A stretch of 64,000 bases of DNA from contig NZ_CP061813.1 of assembly GCF_014784055.1 (NCBI RefSeq), forward strand, positions 707,501 to 771,500, given 5' to 3'. The notes under the pieces were generated by a model. It worked only from the letters and a program-made list of their open reading frames with translations, searched no databases and was not told the origin of the DNA. Source of the stretch: Polaribacter haliotis. GTDB lineage: Bacteria; Bacteroidota; Bacteroidia; Flavobacteriales; Flavobacteriaceae. The position numbers and the translations under genes were made by a program. How positions within the stretch are numbered: position 1 is the first letter of the stretch; the number at the start of each line of letters is the position of its first letter. This document shows positions 1 to 8,193 of the stretch, in pieces.

Positions 1-173
1 ATGCTAATATGAATGTAATTACGAATTCTTATAATGATAAGAATCAGAATTTAGGTGGACCTGCAAGCCCTGAAGAAGTTAATACTTTTATTAAAAAATT
101 AAAAAAATCTGCTAAAAATATTTCTGAAAATGATATTGAAAATATTAAAAAACAATTCACTTTAAAAAACTAA
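1..173 (+). CDS. 3' end of an unidentified protein (truncated by window edge)
   Basis: The reading frame is open from base 3 to a TAA at 171-173 and encodes about 56 residues ending KKQFTLKN. The tail is polar, rich in Asn and Lys, with a segment around PEEVNTFIKKLKKSAK that looks helical. There is no recognisable domain in the visible part, and the start lies outside the window or is the internal ATG at 9. It converges on the next gene with only two bases between the stop codons. Function unknown. Confidence 0.6.
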   Translation, partial: ANMNVITNSYNDKNQNLGGPASPEEVNTFIKKLKKSAKNISENDIENIKKQFTLKN

Positions 174-175
174 TA

Positions 176-556
176 TTATAATTCTTGAGGCGAAATTTCT
201 GGCAATTTATTTTTAAAGCTTGGGTAATTCTCTCTGTAAGAAACTAGTTTCTTTTTTGAAACCAACACTATTAAATCTTCATTTAAGGTAAATAAAGTAC
301 CTGTTCTAAATGACTCCATTAATAATCTTTCTATTTCTATAACTGCGTCTTCCAAAGAAAATTGCTTGTATTTTTCTTCACTTTCATGACGATATTTAAA
401 TTCAAAAACTTGCTTCCCCTCAATAATATGTAAACGCATATATACATTTAATAAACCTTCACTTTTTCTAAGAGGTTTACTTAAGGTTAATTTCACAAAA
501 ACATCGTTTTTAAGACTTTGTTGTAATGTTTCGAAAAGTTGTTTAAAATCACTCAT
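176..556 (-). CDS. Small protein resembling the N-terminal domain of a Methyltransf_32-type methyltransferase
   Basis: This 126-residue protein starts MSDFKQLF. An upstream in-frame ATG at 580 is rejected because a perfect TATCTTTG promoter element (561-568) lies between the two. From memory, the pattern VKLTLSKP, then YMRL, FKYRH, a run ending in LFTL, and VSKKK resembles the N-terminal region of large Bacteroidota SAM-dependent methyltransferases (about 390 residues). In those proteins this region is followed by an HDKxK linker and the catalytic domain. Here the protein stops right after that region, so no SAM-binding motif is present. It could be a stand-alone accessory domain or a truncated copy. 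No signal peptide or membrane segment is seen. The family link is recollection and moderate in strength. Confidence 0.7.
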   Translation of the reverse strand: MSDFKQLFETLQQSLKNDVFVKLTLSKPLRKSEGLLNVYMRLHIIEGKQVFEFKYRHESEEKYKQFSLEDAVIEIERLLMESFRTGTLFTLNEDLIVLVSKKKLVSYRENYPSFKNKLPEISPQEL

Positions 557-560
557 AATG

Positions 561-568
561 CAAAGATA
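561..568 (-). promoter_or_regulatory. Promoter -7 element TATCTTTG, probably giving a leaderless mRNA
   Basis: On the minus strand TATCTTTG matches the Bacteroidota consensus TAnnTTTG exactly. Only four bases separate it from the ATG at 556, so transcription probably starts at or next to the start codon. Its upstream half would lie in the terminator palindrome of typA. Confidence 0.6.
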
Positions 569-570
569 AA

Positions 571-600
571 AAAAGCTCAAGTTTTAAAACTTGAGCTTTT
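571..600 (-). terminator. Terminator hairpin downstream of typA
   Basis: A perfect palindrome (AAAAGCTCAAGTTTT and its complement) lies 25 bases past the typA stop. On the minus strand the stem is followed by a T-rich run. Confidence 0.8.
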
Positions 601-624
601 TAAATATAATTTAAAATGTATTTA

Positions 625-2394
625 TTATCCTTTAAAATTGATTTTACGCATACGTAAACTCTCTGGAGTAACTTCTAAATACTCATCATCTTTAATATAT
701 TCCATATTTTCCTCTAAAGAGAAATCTACTTTTGGTGCAATTTTCATTGCGTCATCTGTACCAGATTTACGCATGTTTGTTAATTGCTTTCCTTTAATTA
801 AATTCACAGCCATTTCATCTGATTTAGAGTTTTCTCCAATCACCTGACCAATGTAAATTTCTTGGTTAATATCAATAAAGAAACGTCCTCTATCTTGTAA
901 ACGGTTTAACGCATATGCAGTTGCTTTACCTGCAGCAGAAGAAACAATTGCTCCTTTTATCTCCTCAGTAAAATCTCCTTTGTAAGGCCCATATTCAGAA
1001 AAACGGTGATTTATAATTGCTGCACCAGCTGTTGCAGTTAAAATTTTATTTCTTAAACCAATTAAACCTCTAGAAGGTATAGAAAACTCTAAATGTTGTA
1101 AATCTCCTTTTGGCTCCATAACTAACATGTCTCCTTTTCTAAGTGACACCAAGTTAATTGCTTTAGAAGCTACATCTTCAGGAACATCTATAGATAGAGT
1201 TTCGTAAGGTTCGCACTTTACACCATCTATTTCTTTAAGGATTACTTGTGGTCTACCCACTTGTAATTCATACCCTTCTCTACGCATTGTTTCTATTAAA
1301 ACAGATAAGTGTAAAACTCCACGTCCGAAAACGTTAAATTTATCTTCAGAATCTGTAGTTTCTACTTTTAATGCAAGATTTTTTTCTAATTCTTTAAACA
1401 ATCTGTCTCTTAAGTGACGAGATGTTACATATTTACCTTCTTTACCAAAGAAAGGAGAATTGTTAATTGTAAACAACATACTCATTGTAGGTTGGTCAAT
1501 TTCTGTTCTTGGCAATGCTTCTGGATTATCTAAATCTGCGACTGTATCTCCAATTTCAAAACCATCTAAACCAGTAATTGCACAAATATCTCCACAAGGA
1601 ACTTTATCTACTTGTGCTTTACCCATTCCTTCGAATACGTGTAATTCTTTAATTCTTACTTTTTTAGTAGAACCGTCTGCTTTACAAAGCATATAATCTT
1701 TACCTACTTCTAAATCACCTCTAAAAACACGTCCAATTGCTATTCTACCTGTAAAAGAAGAAAAGTCTAAAGAAGTAATTTGCATTTGAGCAGTACCCTC
1801 GTTATATTTTGTTGCTGGAATAGATTCTATTACTGCATCTAATAAAGGTATAATATTGTCTGTTTCGTTTTTCCAATCTGTAGACATCCAATTGTTTTTT
1901 GCAGACCCATAAATAGTTGCAAAATCTAATTGTTCTTCTGTTGCTTCTAATGCAAACATTAAATCGAATACTTTTTCGTGTACAATATCTGGTGTACAGT
2001 TTTCTTTGTCTACCTTGTTTACTACAACAATTGGAGTTAACCCTAATTCTAAAGCTTTACCTAATACAAAACGAGTTTGTGGCATTGGCCCTTCGAATGC
2101 ATCTACTAATAATAAAACTCCATCTGCCATCTTTAATACACGCTCTACTTCTCCACCAAAATCGGCGTGACCAGGAGTATCAATTACATTAATTTTTGTT
2201 CCTTTATATTGTACAGAAACGTTTTTTGAAAGAATTGTAATTCCTCTTTCACGTTCTAAATCGTTATTATCTAACAATAAGTCTGTACGTTCTTTACGAT
2301 CGTCTAAAACTTTTGCTTGATCTATAATTTTATCTACTAATGTTGTTTTTCCGTGATCAACGTGAGCTATAATAGCGATGTTTCTAATTTGCAT
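625..2394 (-). CDS. typA: Translational GTPase TypA/BipA
   Basis: The product is 589 residues, the usual TypA/BipA length. It is a ribosome-associated GTPase of the EF-G/LepA superfamily linked to stress growth and large-subunit assembly. The G1 motif AHVDHGKTT is at residues 10-18, RERGITI forms switch I, DTPGHADFGGEV is G3, NKVDKE is G4 and GSAKNNW contains the G5 region. EF-Tu domain 2, the EF-G C-terminal-like fold and the TypA-specific C-terminal domain follow. The start is MQIRNIAIIAHVDHG at 2394; an in-frame upstream ATG at 2496 would add 34 unrelated residues and lies beyond the promoter (2417-2424). It appears monocistronic, with its own promoter and terminator. Confidence 0.97.
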   Translation of the reverse strand: MQIRNIAIIAHVDHGKTTLVDKIIDQAKVLDDRKERTDLLLDNNDLERERGITILSKNVSVQYKGTKINVIDTPGHADFGGEVERVLKMADGVLLLVDAFEGPMPQTRFVLGKALELGLTPIVVVNKVDKENCTPDIVHEKVFDLMFALEATEEQLDFATIYGSAKNNWMSTDWKNETDNIIPLLDAVIESIPATKYNEGTAQMQITSLDFSSFTGRIAIGRVFRGDLEVGKDYMLCKADGSTKKVRIKELHVFEGMGKAQVDKVPCGDICAITGLDGFEIGDTVADLDNPEALPRTEIDQPTMSMLFTINNSPFFGKEGKYVTSRHLRDRLFKELEKNLALKVETTDSEDKFNVFGRGVLHLSVLIETMRREGYELQVGRPQVILKEIDGVKCEPYETLSIDVPEDVASKAINLVSLRKGDMLVMEPKGDLQHLEFSIPSRGLIGLRNKILTATAGAAIINHRFSEYGPYKGDFTEEIKGAIVSSAAGKATAYALNRLQDRGRFFIDINQEIYIGQVIGENSKSDEMAVNLIKGKQLTNMRKSGTDDAMKIAPKVDFSLEENMEYIKDDEYLEVTPESLRMRKINFKG

Positions 2395-2416
2395 GCTTAA
2401 TTTCTTAAATTTCGTG

Positions 2417-2424
2417 CAAAAGTA
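2417..2424 (-). promoter_or_regulatory. Promoter -7 element TACTTTTG of typA
   Basis: Exact TAnnTTTG match on the minus strand, 22 bases upstream of the typA ATG. The upstream -33 box is weak (GTTT about 18 bases further up). Confidence 0.5.
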
Positions 2425-2574
2425 GTTGTTTCTAAGTAATTTAAACGACTTCTCTCTATTTATTTTTTGATTTTGATGATTGATTTTTAAAAACATTCGT
2501 TTTTAATACAGATTTGAAAGGTTTTCTAAAAAAAACGTAGGTAATTAAATTATTAAAAAAGTTAACAGAAATGT

Positions 2575-2657
2575 GCGTTAGCGATTGTAGTGGAAAGCCC
2601 ACAGTGAGGTACGAACGAGGACTTGAAACGGAAAGCGCGACCTGAAAGGGAACGCCC
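2575..2657. repeat. Structured intergenic repeat element (GCGTTAG...GGGAACGCCC type)
   Basis: This 83-base element is far more GC-rich than its surroundings. GCGTT at its left end pairs with AACGC at its right end. Internal landmarks are TGGAAAGCCC, GAAACGGAAAGCGCGACC and TGAAAGGG. I recall elements with the same ends and the same TGGAAAGC/GCGACCTGAAAGGGAACGCCC core scattered in intergenic regions of flavobacterial genomes. It sits between typA and the end of the LETM1-like gene and codes for nothing. A second, related element is at 43661-43732. Confidence 0.6.
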
Positions 2658-2663
2658 AAATTA

Positions 2664-2954
2664 TTATTTGCTATCTGGTGTGTCTCTAAATGCGGATGGT
2701 AAAATATCGGGAATTAATTTTATTAGAAGTGGTAATAAAAGTGCGCCACCTGGAAGCATAAACACAGTTAAAGCTGGTATTGCCTTACAAATATCTAACA
2801 TTTGAATTCGAATTTTTAACTTCTCTTCTACTGTTAAATTTGTATGTGTTGCTTTTTTTATTAAAGCCATAGCTTCTTTACTTTGAAGTAACTCTTGGTG
2901 TAACCTCAATTTATTTTTGTGTAGTAAAATTTTAATTTCCTCTACGGTTTTCAT
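2664..2954 (-). CDS. Small LETM1-like protein
   Basis: This 96-residue protein has an amphipathic N-terminal half and a hydrophobic stretch PGGALLLPLLIKLIPDILP at about 68-86. That stretch resembles the core of the LETM1 domain of mitochondrial ion and ribosome-binding proteins (compare PGS-LLLPLLLKLFPNMLPSTF). Here it exists as a minimal stand-alone unit. Its ATG overlaps the stop of the proline dehydrogenase gene by one base (TAATG), so the two are almost certainly translated from one mRNA. Function in bacteria is not established; membrane association is inferred from the hydrophobic segment. Confidence 0.8.
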   Translation of the reverse strand: MKTVEEIKILLHKNKLRLHQELLQSKEAMALIKKATHTNLTVEEKLKIRIQMLDICKAIPALTVFMLPGGALLLPLLIKLIPDILPSAFRDTPDSK

Positions 2955-4117
2955 TATAATTTTCTACGTTTTTTTTCTGTTTTTATTAAATTTAGCTCTC
3001 TACTTGTTTGACCTGAAACTGATGTGTTTTCTTCTGCTCGTCTTATTAAATATGGCATAACATCTCTTACTGGACCAAATGGAAGGTATTTTGCTACATT
3101 ATATCCTTGGTCTGCTAAATTGTAACTAATGTGATCGCTCATACCAAATAATTGACCAAACCAAAGTCTATTATCGTCTTTTTTAATACCATATTTATTA
3201 GCCAAATCCATTACTAAATAGGAACTTTCTTCGTTATGAGTTCCTGCGAAAAGTGCCATTTTTGGATGCTCCATCATATATTCAATCGCTTTGTCGTAAT
3301 TTATATCTGTAGCTGCTTTATTTTCGCAAATTGGAGATGGATATCCATTTTCTTCTGCTCTTTCTCTTTCTTTTTCCATGTAAGCTCCTCTAACAACTTT
3401 CATACCTATATGAAACCCTTTTTGATGTGCTTTTTGATGTAAATCTTTTAAATACTCCAAACGATCGTGTCTATACATTTGAAGTGTATTAAATACAATG
3501 GCTTTTTCTTTGTTGTAAGTTTCCATAAGATCTTCAATAAGCTCGTCTGCCGCTTTTTGCATCCAACTTTCTTCTGCATCTATTAATAATGGAACGTCCT
3601 TTTTAAGTGCTGCCTTACAAACTGTATGAAAACGAACTAAAACTCTATTCCATTCTGCTTGCTCGTCTTTTGTTAATTCTTTTCCTTCTGATATTTTTTG
3701 ATATAAACCAAATCTCCCAAACCCAGATGGTTTAAATACTGCAAAAGGAATGGACTTTTTTTCTTCACAAAAGTCTACAATCTTTAAAATAATTTTTAAA
3801 GCTCCATCGAAACTTACTTCTTTATCTTTACCTTCTACAGAATAGTCTAAAACACTATGCACACTCCCATTTTTATGCATATTATCGATAATTGGTAGAC
3901 AATCTTCTTCTGTTACTCCACCACAAAAATGGTCGAAAACAGTCGAACGTATTAAACCTTCGATTGGCAAATGCGCTTTTAACGCAAAATTGGTTACTGC
4001 ACTACCAATTCTTACCATTGGTTGACTTTGAATCATTTTAAATAGAAAATAAGCACGTTCTAGTTGAGAATCTGTTTTTAAAGCAAAAGCTACTTCAGTA
4101 TTATCGAAAAGTTTCAT
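2954..4117 (-). CDS. Proline dehydrogenase family protein
   Basis: This 387-residue, single-domain FAD enzyme oxidises L-proline to 1-pyrroline-5-carboxylate. The PutA PRODH barrel motifs are present: KVVRGAYMEKER near residue 230 and the proline-carboxylate-binding RRAEEN near residue 365. The length fits monofunctional PRODH rather than the fused PutA, and no P5C dehydrogenase gene is nearby. The start at 4117 is supported by a promoter element 23 bases upstream. It is the first gene of a two-gene operon with the LETM1-like protein, overlapping it by one base. The divergent neighbour is aroB. Confidence 0.92.
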   Translation of the reverse strand: MKLFDNTEVAFALKTDSQLERAYFLFKMIQSQPMVRIGSAVTNFALKAHLPIEGLIRSTVFDHFCGGVTEEDCLPIIDNMHKNGSVHSVLDYSVEGKDKEVSFDGALKIILKIVDFCEEKKSIPFAVFKPSGFGRFGLYQKISEGKELTKDEQAEWNRVLVRFHTVCKAALKKDVPLLIDAEESWMQKAADELIEDLMETYNKEKAIVFNTLQMYRHDRLEYLKDLHQKAHQKGFHIGMKVVRGAYMEKERERAEENGYPSPICENKAATDINYDKAIEYMMEHPKMALFAGTHNEESSYLVMDLANKYGIKKDDNRLWFGQLFGMSDHISYNLADQGYNVAKYLPFGPVRDVMPYLIRRAEENTSVSGQTSRELNLIKTEKKRRKL

Positions 4118-4139
4118 CGAATGTAATTTTTATACAGAA

Positions 4140-4170
4140 CAAATATAGTTTAAGACTGCAAATAATTCAA
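4140..4170 (-). promoter_or_regulatory. Promoter of the proline dehydrogenase operon (TTG-N20-TATATTTG)
   Basis: On the minus strand TATATTTG lies at 4140-4147. A TTG lies 20 bases upstream at 4168-4170. Both fit the Bacteroidota sigma consensus. Confidence 0.6.
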
Positions 4171-4207
4171 TATTTTCTACTTAATTTGCATCTTTAATTT
4201 TTATAAA

Positions 4208-5266
4208 ATGAAAACTATTCAAGCAGTAAGCTATCCTGTTCATTTTCAGGATAAAGCATATAAAGAACTCTCTAGTTTAATTACAAAAAATGGTTATTCT
4301 ACTATTTTTATTTTAGTTGATGAGAATACTTTTGAGCATTGTTATCCAAAATTTATTCCAAATTTAGATTCAGAAAAAAGAATTGAAGTGATAGAAATTG
4401 AATCTGGAGAGATTAATAAAAACATAGAAACTTGTATAGGTGTTTGGAACGCAATTACAGAACTTGGTGGTGATAGAAAAAGTTTACTAATTACTTTGGG
4501 TGGTGGTGTAATAACAGATTTAGGTGGTTTTGTGGCTTCTTGTTTTAAACGTGGAATCGACTTTGTAAATATTCCTACAACTTTACTTTCTATGGTTGAT
4601 GCTTCTGTTGGTGGAAAAACGGGTGTTGATTTAGGTGTTTTAAAAAACCAAATTGGTTTGTTTTCGAACCCAGAAATGGTAATTGTAGATGTAGATTTTT
4701 TAACTACAGTAACTGAGAGAGAAATAAAATCTGGAATGGCAGAAATTATTAAATATGGAGTTACATACGACATTAAACTATTCAAAGAGATAAAGAAAAA
4801 TAAAGGATTACATATCAACGATTTAATATTCAGGTCTATTGAGATTAAAAATGAAGTAGTTTTACAAGATCCAAAAGAAAAAAATTTACGTAAAATATTA
4901 AATTTCGGTCATACAATTGGGCACGCAATTGAATCTTTTTATCTTGAATCTGAGGACAAAAAAAACCTAACTCATGGTGAAGCAATTGCTATTGGAATGG
5001 TTTGTGAAAGTTACATTTCTAACAAACTTTTAAATTTTCCAGAAACCAAATTAAACGAAATAAAAGAGGTTGTATTGTCTATTTATGATAGAATAAATCT
5101 TTTAAAAGAAGATTTCGCTGGAATTATGGAATTATTAAAACACGATAAGAAAAACGTAAACGGACAAGTAAATTTCGTGCTGTTAAATGATTATGAAAAC
5201 CATAAATTAGATTGTAAAGTTACTGAAGATTTAATTGTGGATAGTATGGAGTTTTATAATTTTTAA
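4208..5266 (+). CDS. aroB: 3-dehydroquinate synthase
   Basis: The 352-residue enzyme converts DAHP to 3-dehydroquinate in the shikimate pathway, using NAD and a divalent metal. The NAD-binding GGGVITDLGGFVAS is near residues 97-110 and PTTLLSMVDASVGGKTGVD near 119-137. Metal-ligand regions are seen at EIIKYG, at FGHTIGHAIE and at LTHGEA. Length and motif order are normal. It is transcribed divergently from the PRODH operon and ends at a strong bidirectional terminator. The shikimate kinase gene is 45 kb away in this window. Confidence 0.97.
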   Translation: MKTIQAVSYPVHFQDKAYKELSSLITKNGYSTIFILVDENTFEHCYPKFIPNLDSEKRIEVIEIESGEINKNIETCIGVWNAITELGGDRKSLLITLGGGVITDLGGFVASCFKRGIDFVNIPTTLLSMVDASVGGKTGVDLGVLKNQIGLFSNPEMVIVDVDFLTTVTEREIKSGMAEIIKYGVTYDIKLFKEIKKNKGLHINDLIFRSIEIKNEVVLQDPKEKNLRKILNFGHTIGHAIESFYLESEDKKNLTHGEAIAIGMVCESYISNKLLNFPETKLNEIKEVVLSIYDRINLLKEDFAGIMELLKHDKKNVNGQVNFVLLNDYENHKLDCKVTEDLIVDSMEFYNF

Positions 5267-5310
5267 TATTTTTTTTAATACAAGAATCAAGACTTAATTG
5301 AAACAAGATT

Positions 5311-5358
5311 AAAAAAAAGACCAAAATGATTTTAAACTCATTTTGGTCTTTTTTTTTT
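5311..5358. terminator. Bidirectional terminator between aroB and the outer-membrane receptor
   Basis: The stem AGACCAAAATGA pairs with TCATTTTGGTCT around a short loop. It is flanked by an A-run on the left and a T-run on the right, so it can end transcription from both converging genes. Confidence 0.85.
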
Positions 5359-5366
5359 ACAAGTCT

Positions 5367-5386
5367 GGTCGAGCGCAGTCGAGACC
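5367..5386. repeat. Short palindromic repeat GGTCGAGCGCAGTCGAGACC
   Basis: An imperfect GC-rich palindrome (TCGA arms around GCGCAG) lies in AT-rich intergenic DNA next to the terminator. I recall the same TCGAGCGCAGTCGA core in many flavobacterial intergenic regions. No coding role is seen. Confidence 0.5.
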
Positions 5387-5485
5387 TTAATTGACCTCTC
5401 AATTTACTTCGTAAGCTACTTTCAATAAAAATATTTTTTTTATTTCAGTAATGCTCGAGGAAATAGCGTTTGGTTTTTTTAAAAA

Positions 5486-8002
5486 TTAAAACTCACGTTT
5501 TCCAAATTCACTATCAATAAATTTAGATTTATTTTTAGCTGCATTAAATGTGTAAGAAAGGTTTAAAGAAACCATATCTACTTCATATCTATAATTTGTA
5601 GTCGTATAAAACTGATTTGCTCTTGATGTTGTAATTCGCTGTTCGTTTGTGTTTAACAAGCCCATATCCATATTTTGCCATTGCAAAGTCGCTGTTAAAC
5701 GATTGTCCATAAATTTTTTACGGAATGTTAAGTTTGGCGAATAAAAACGAGAATCTTCACCCATAGCTGTATTTCTGTCAGATAAATAATTAAAAGTGAA
5801 TTGCAAAGAAGCGTTTTCCCAGAAATTATAAGTAGAATTTAAATTGAAAGAATATACTGTTGCTTTTGTATCAATATCATAATTTCTTTCTACACCATCT
5901 CTATGTCTAAAATTTAAAACGCCATTAATTGCGTAATTATAAACATTTGCTCCAATAAAATTCGTCCAATTTTTAGCTGGTTTTATAGTTGCTCCTATTT
6001 CTAAACCAATTGAATTGCTTTTACCAACATTTGAATACACTCGATTAATAATACTATCTAAAACTGCACCATTACTCTCGTAAGCTAAAGTGTTTACACG
6101 ATTAATTACATTATTTACATGTCTGTAATAAACTGTTCCATAAATGGAATTTCCTCCTTTTAGTTTTTTAGTAATTCCTAATTCAACCAAATCTATAAAT
6201 TCTGGTAATAAAGTATTATCTCCTTGCTCAAAAACTTCTGAATGTTCGCGTTCTGCAAAACTATTCATCTTAAAAGTTGTTGTTCTTTCTACCCTTTTAC
6301 TATATGCAGTTTTTATGTTTGTTTTATCATCAATTTTGTATTGTAAAGATGCTGAAGGGAATAACTTTACAAAATCATAATCATATATATTTTCTGCAGT
6401 TTCACTCTGTAAAGCTTCTTTATACTCTCTATCCATAGATTCTAAACGAGCACCAACAGCATAATCCCATTTATTTTTTTTTCCAGTAATTTGTGCGTAA
6501 CCAGAATGAATTACTCTTTTTAAACTAACATCACTAGAAAATTCAGGTACTAAAACACCATCTCTTTCATAAACAAATTTTCCTGTGTGATCTAAATCAC
6601 GATACTGATAACCAGTTTCTAAAGTACCGAATGAAAAAGGTTTCCATTGATAATCCAAGTTGAAACGTGTTCCATATAAAGGATTATCGTTTGTATTAAA
6701 TTCTTTTTGATACACAATAGTATTATCTGGAAAACCTAAGTTATCATTTTCTGTTGGTCCTCCTAAAAAAGTGTATTCATATAATATAGAAGTAGAAATT
6801 TTAGATTTATTATCAAATTTATGCGAATAATCGAAACTTCCTAAAGCAAAATCTCCTTTTCTAATTCTTAAGTTATGATTGTAATATGCAAATGTATATT
6901 CACGATTGTTACTCCTAATTGGAGAAATTGCATGATTATCGAAGTAAACAATATCTGCCAAACGCTCTTTTGTTCTTTTTCCTGCGAAAAATCCTAAAGA
7001 GAAATTATCTTTTTCATTTGGAGTATAATCCACATTAAAACGACCATTATATGTAATTTCATCGAAACTACGTTCGCCATCAGAAGGTAAAAAAGTTGTT
7101 TTATTTTCTGGAGTATTCACAATAAACATATCTCCTTCTCTTCTCCCTGTTTTATCGTTTTTTTGATAACTGGCACCTACAGAAATATTCCAATTATCTG
7201 TTCTTTTATTGATAGTTGCATCAATTCCATATCTTTTTGCTGCAACTTTCGTATCATAACCTTCAATGGAAGGAAATCCACCTCGAACATTTATTTGTGC
7301 AAATATTCCGTTAATTGCTCCTTTTTTAGTTAAGATATTTATAATTCCTCCTTTTCCTTCAGGATCGTATTTTGCAGAAGGTGCCGTAATTAATTCGATA
7401 GATTGCATTGCATTTGCTGGTAATTGAGCTAAAATAGTTGTTGGATCTCCTTGTGTTGGTTTTCCATTAATTAAAACTGTAAAACCTTTACTTCCACGAA
7501 CACTTATTTCCCCTAAACCATCTATGGTTACAGAAGGTAAATTTTTTACAACATCAACTGCATTTCCACCAACTGTACTTTGGTATTTTTTTGTGTCAAA
7601 AACTTGTCTATCAATTTTATGAGAAACCGTTTGCTTTTCAGTTTTAATAACTACTTCATTTAATTGATTTCCAGAACCCAGAAGAATTTTTATAGTTCCT
7701 ATATCTTTTTTCTCTCCTTTACTATTTATAACAATTGAAGAAATTGTTTTTACTTGATAACCAATAAAAGAAGCTTCTAAATAATATGTTCCTGGTTTTA
7801 TATTCGAAATTGAAAAAACACCATTATTATTGGTAACAACCCCTGCAACTAACTTCTTATCAACCTGATTATATAAAGCTGCTGTTGCGTATTCAAGTGG
7901 ATAATTATCTTCATTATCAACAACTTTACCTATTATTTGAGAAAAAGAAACTTTACTACCCATAAAAATTAGAAGTAGAAAAATCCATTTGTTTAAATTC
8001 AT
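5486..8002 (-). CDS. Outer-membrane beta-barrel receptor, TonB-dependent family
   Basis: An 838-residue outer-membrane protein. A signal peptide (about residues 1-21, ending VSFSQ) is followed by a carboxypeptidase-like regulatory domain (about 22-105). A plug-like domain follows at about 125-235, containing RGSKGFTVLINGKP and the KYDPEGKGGIINI stretch. A long beta-barrel with many alternating aromatic strands runs to the C-terminus. This is the architecture of the flavobacterial receptor group whose barrel is annotated as outer membrane beta-barrel family 3, slightly different from SusC. No SusD partner or catabolic genes are adjacent, so the ligand is unknown. It has its own promoter (TAAATTTG at 8032-8039). 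Confidence 0.9.
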   Translation of the reverse strand: MNLNKWIFLLLIFMGSKVSFSQIIGKVVDNEDNYPLEYATAALYNQVDKKLVAGVVTNNNGVFSISNIKPGTYYLEASFIGYQVKTISSIVINSKGEKKDIGTIKILLGSGNQLNEVVIKTEKQTVSHKIDRQVFDTKKYQSTVGGNAVDVVKNLPSVTIDGLGEISVRGSKGFTVLINGKPTQGDPTTILAQLPANAMQSIELITAPSAKYDPEGKGGIINILTKKGAINGIFAQINVRGGFPSIEGYDTKVAAKRYGIDATINKRTDNWNISVGASYQKNDKTGRREGDMFIVNTPENKTTFLPSDGERSFDEITYNGRFNVDYTPNEKDNFSLGFFAGKRTKERLADIVYFDNHAISPIRSNNREYTFAYYNHNLRIRKGDFALGSFDYSHKFDNKSKISTSILYEYTFLGGPTENDNLGFPDNTIVYQKEFNTNDNPLYGTRFNLDYQWKPFSFGTLETGYQYRDLDHTGKFVYERDGVLVPEFSSDVSLKRVIHSGYAQITGKKNKWDYAVGARLESMDREYKEALQSETAENIYDYDFVKLFPSASLQYKIDDKTNIKTAYSKRVERTTTFKMNSFAEREHSEVFEQGDNTLLPEFIDLVELGITKKLKGGNSIYGTVYYRHVNNVINRVNTLAYESNGAVLDSIINRVYSNVGKSNSIGLEIGATIKPAKNWTNFIGANVYNYAINGVLNFRHRDGVERNYDIDTKATVYSFNLNSTYNFWENASLQFTFNYLSDRNTAMGEDSRFYSPNLTFRKKFMDNRLTATLQWQNMDMGLLNTNEQRITTSRANQFYTTTNYRYEVDMVSLNLSYTFNAAKNKSKFIDSEFGKREF

Positions 8003-8031
8003 AATTTTGCTTTAATAGATTTAAAAGTCCG

Positions 8032-8039
8032 CAAATTTA
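8032..8039 (-). promoter_or_regulatory. Promoter -7 element TAAATTTG of the outer-membrane receptor
   Basis: Exact TAnnTTTG match on the minus strand, about 30 bases upstream of the receptor ATG. The -33 box is poor. Confidence 0.45.
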
Positions 8040-8120
8040 CGCTAAAAATAAAAGAGGGAACTATAAATTATATACCAAATTATTAAGAATTAATAGTATT
8101 TTTTTTTATCTCGAACAAAA

Positions 8121-8144
8121 AAAATCCTTCAAAAGAAGGATTTT
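8121..8144 (-). terminator. Terminator of the cold-shock-domain gene
   Basis: AAAATCCTTC pairs with GAAGGATTTT around AAAA. On the minus strand the stem is followed by a run of eight T residues. It lies 50 bases past the stop of the cold-shock gene. Confidence 0.85.
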
Positions 8145-8193
8145 ATATTTTATTTTAAAACGAGTTTAAATTCAAAAAAAAATCTTGTTTAAG

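Noticed and set aside
557..580. Upstream start (ATG at 580) for the 126-residue protein
   Set aside because: A perfect promoter -7 element lies between 580 and 556, so transcription would start at or after the longer start codon.
625..2394. Open reading frames on the strand opposite typA (for example 1460-1696 and 1917-2192)
   Set aside because: They lie wholly inside a well-supported conserved gene, have no recognisable start context or domain and reflect low GC and codon bias.
2395..2496. 34-residue N-terminal extension of TypA
   Set aside because: The extension lies upstream of the promoter and shows no similarity to TypA; the family start is MxxRNIAIIAHVDHGKT.
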